Assembly (NCBI GenBank): GCA_037131655.1
Contig: JBAXQP010000124.1
Location: forward strand, 1-7,944
DNA length: 7,944 nt
Origin: a bacterium
GTDB taxonomy: Bacteria; Armatimonadota; Fimbriimonadia; Fimbriimonadales; JBAXQP01
Reading direction: 5' to 3'
This document shows positions 6,826 through 7,944 of this stretch, in pieces. Numbering within the stretch: position 1 is the first letter of the stretch; each line of letters starts with the position of its first letter. The notes under the pieces are model-generated. The model did not search any database. It saw only the letters and a program-made list of their open reading frames with translations, and was not told where the DNA came from. The translations under genes were made by a program, and so were the position numbers.

Positions 6826-6862
6826 TTTACTTGCTTGCGTGGATATTATCGCAGGCAGTAAA
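6826..6862 (+). terminator. Long hairpin after the permease gene (no U-tract)
   Basis: TTTAC (6826-6830) pairs with GTAAA (6858-6862), and TGCTTGCG (6832-6839) pairs with CGCAGGCA (6850-6857) with one T-G wobble. Together they form a 13-bp stem with one bulged T and a 10-base loop, starting 12 bases after the permease stop. No T-run follows, so it fits a 3' stabilising or Rho-assisted structure better than a classical terminator. Confidence 0.4.
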
Positions 6863-6864
6863 AT
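6835..6864 (+). promoter_or_regulatory. Candidate promoter for nuoB
   Basis: TTGCGT (6835-6840), an 18-base spacer and TAAAAT (6859-6864, five of six matches to TATAAT) would start RNA near 6871, about 46 bases before nuoB. It overlaps the hairpin above, so at most a weak call. Confidence 0.3.
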
Positions 6865-6916
6865 AAGTATTGTTGACTAGTTAAAGAATTTAGCTTTGGT
6901 TGGAGAATAAACCTCT

Positions 6917-7471
6917 ATGGCAAATAAAGTAGTAGAAATCGGGCTGCAAGACTCGGCAACTCCGCGTCCACCCGGCGTTAATTCCGGTCCAGGGTTTGTT
7001 ATTGGTCAGATTGATGACCTCGTGAACTGGGCGCGCCGCAATAGCCTGTGGCCCCTTACTTTTGGGCTTGCATGCTGTGCAATCGAAATGATGTCAACAG
7101 GAGCATCCCGATTTGATATTGCACGGTTTGGGATGGAAGCATTCCGCCCTTCTCCGCGGCAAGCGGACGTGATGATTGTTGCCGGACGATTATCCAAAAA
7201 AATGGCTCCTGTGCTTCGTCAACTCTACGATCAGATGCCTGAACCTAAATGGGTCATCTCGATGGGAGCTTGCGCTTCGACATCGGGAGTATTTAACAAC
7301 TACGCTATTGTTGAAGGGGTGGATCAAATCGTGCCCGTCGATGTGTATGTTGCCGGATGTCCGCCCTCACCCGATGCGCTCATTTATGGATTGCTTCAAC
7401 TCCAACGCAAAATACGCAGCCAACGAACGGGAATGCTTCTTGAGCTCAAGGCTAAAGGAAGTTCGATATGA
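6917..7471 (+). CDS. nuoB: NADH-quinone oxidoreductase (complex I) subunit B
   Basis: NuoB is the hydrophilic subunit that carries the terminal 4Fe-4S cluster (N2) and passes electrons to quinone at the junction of the peripheral and membrane arms of complex I. The 184-residue length is normal. The four cluster ligands expected in the family are present: the tandem pair in GLACCAIEMM (Cys53, Cys54), GACAS (Cys119) and AGCPP (Cys148). FGMEAFRPSPRQADVMIVAG and FNNYAIVEGVDQIVPVDVYV are typical of true complex I NuoB rather than of the related small subunits of membrane hydrogenases. A GGAG lies 11 bases before the ATG, slightly far. No nuoA precedes it, and its stop overlaps the next gene, nuoI. 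Confidence 0.95.
   Translation: MANKVVEIGLQDSATPRPPGVNSGPGFVIGQIDDLVNWARRNSLWPLTFGLACCAIEMMSTGASRFDIARFGMEAFRPSPRQADVMIVAGRLSKKMAPVLRQLYDQMPEPKWVISMGACASTSGVFNNYAIVEGVDQIVPVDVYVAGCPPSPDALIYGLLQLQRKIRSQRTGMLLELKAKGSSI
7454..7460 (+). promoter_or_regulatory. Ribosome binding site AAAGGAA for nuoI, inside nuoB
   Basis: AAAGGAA lies seven bases before ATG 7468 within the last codons of nuoB. It fixes the nuoI start and shows that nuoI has its own ribosome site as well as the ATGA overlap. Confidence 0.7.
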
Positions 7472-7938
7472 TACGCAACATCGTAATCAATATTGCCGGC
7501 CCGATCATCGAAGGTTTAAAAACGACGATTGCGCACCTAAACAAGAAAAAGCATCCAACCAATACGGTGTGTTATCCCGAGGAAAGAAGAGAAAGCTACC
7601 CTCGAACCCGTTGGCGACATGTATTAGCCCGCTATGAGAATGGTTTGGAAAGATGTATAGGATGTTCACTCTGTGCGGGGGCTTGTCCGGCTCGGTGTAT
7701 CTATGTAGAAGCCGGTGATAATACGGACGAAAAACGCTTTTCACCGGGCGAACGTTATGCCAAACGCTACGAAATCAATATGCTGCGCTGCATCTTTTGC
7801 GGCTTTTGTCAGGAAGCTTGCCCGACAACTGCAATCGTTTTGAGAAGCGATTTCGAACTCTCAAGCTATACCCGGGATGCGATGATCTTTACTAAAGAAA
7901 TGTTGCTTGAAGCGTTGCCGGTGGACGTAAACAGATAA
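7468..7938 (+). CDS. nuoI: NADH-quinone oxidoreductase (complex I) subunit I, 2x[4Fe-4S] ferredoxin-like
   Basis: NuoI holds clusters N6a and N6b and hands electrons to NuoB. The protein has 156 residues, within the family range. Two ferredoxin motifs are complete: CIGCSLCAGACP (Cys63, 66, 69, 73) and CIFCGFCQEACP (Cys108, 111, 114, 118). Between them SPGERYAKRYEINMLRC is the signature of complex I NuoI. Residues 1-20 are mildly hydrophobic and probably lie against the membrane arm. The start overlaps the nuoB stop by four bases (ATGA) and has a good ribosome site, so both are made from one mRNA. The stop is six bases from the window end, so what follows is unseen. Direct nuoB-nuoI adjacency is unusual. 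Confidence 0.95.
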   Translation: MIRNIVINIAGPIIEGLKTTIAHLNKKKHPTNTVCYPEERRESYPRTRWRHVLARYENGLERCIGCSLCAGACPARCIYVEAGDNTDEKRFSPGERYAKRYEINMLRCIFCGFCQEACPTTAIVLRSDFELSSYTRDAMIFTKEMLLEALPVDVNR

Positions 7939-7944
7939 TCAAAT

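Noticed and set aside
6817..6826. 10-base palindrome ATGAATTCAT
   Set aside because: Short and AT-rich, likely by chance; it lies just beside the longer hairpin and nothing else supports it as a site.
6873..6901. TTGACT as -35 of a nuoB promoter
   Set aside because: The hexamer at correct spacing reads TTGGTT and overlaps the ribosome site region, which does not fit a -10 box.
6917..7938. NuoB/NuoI pair as hydrogenase-type small subunit and ferredoxin
   Set aside because: Both proteins carry signatures of true complex I subunits (VEGVDQIVPVDVYVAGCPP and GERYAKRYEINMLRC), and no hydrogenase large subunit is present.

Overview
This 7.9 kb window is ordinary bacterial chromosome: dense genes, small gaps, two ATGA stop/start overlaps and clear Shine-Dalgarno sites. 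It holds seven complete protein genes and one gene cut by the left edge. I see no RNA gene, transposase, CRISPR array or phage gene. A GH57-type glucan branching enzyme, a complex I NuoB/NuoI pair and large tetratricopeptide-type membrane proteins suggest an environmental bacterium of the Armatimonadota, Chloroflexota, Deinococcus or cyanobacterial kind. That placement is inference from gene content only; nothing here fixes the phylum.

Layout. Bases 3-1387 (+) hold the end of an ABC-2 type export permease, overlapping by 4 bases a membrane-anchored helical-repeat protein that is probably its co-expressed companion. Bases 1394-3643 (-) run toward that pair and carry two tandem paralogues. Each has cytoplasmic TPR repeats, a linker, one membrane helix and a small outer domain of probable NTF2-like fold. 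A 355-base AT-rich gap (3644-3998) with several short inverted repeats separates them from a divergent GH57 1,4-alpha-glucan branching enzyme (3999-5732, +). After 11 bases comes a FecCD/BtuC-type metal-chelate permease (5744-6814, +). A gap of about 100 bases with a long hairpin leads to nuoB (6917-7471) and nuoI (7468-7938), which overlap by 4 bases.

How the genes work together. The permease and its neighbour (3-1387) look like one operon. The two TPR-membrane proteins share a gapless first 140 residues (about 61% identical by hand count) and end in much more diverged outer domains, as if one cytoplasmic partner were served by two different external sensors or scaffolds. The branching enzyme acts in glycogen synthesis, the FecCD permease in siderophore, heme or cobalamin uptake, and NuoB/NuoI are the iron-sulfur subunits of the respiratory complex I arm next to the quinone site. 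These last three functions have no obvious link and probably belong to neighbouring, separate transcription units.

The least familiar material is the tandem TPR-membrane pair. The direct nuoB-nuoI junction and the FecCD permease without partners are unusual arrangements of well-known genes. I did not find clear evidence of a wholly new system.
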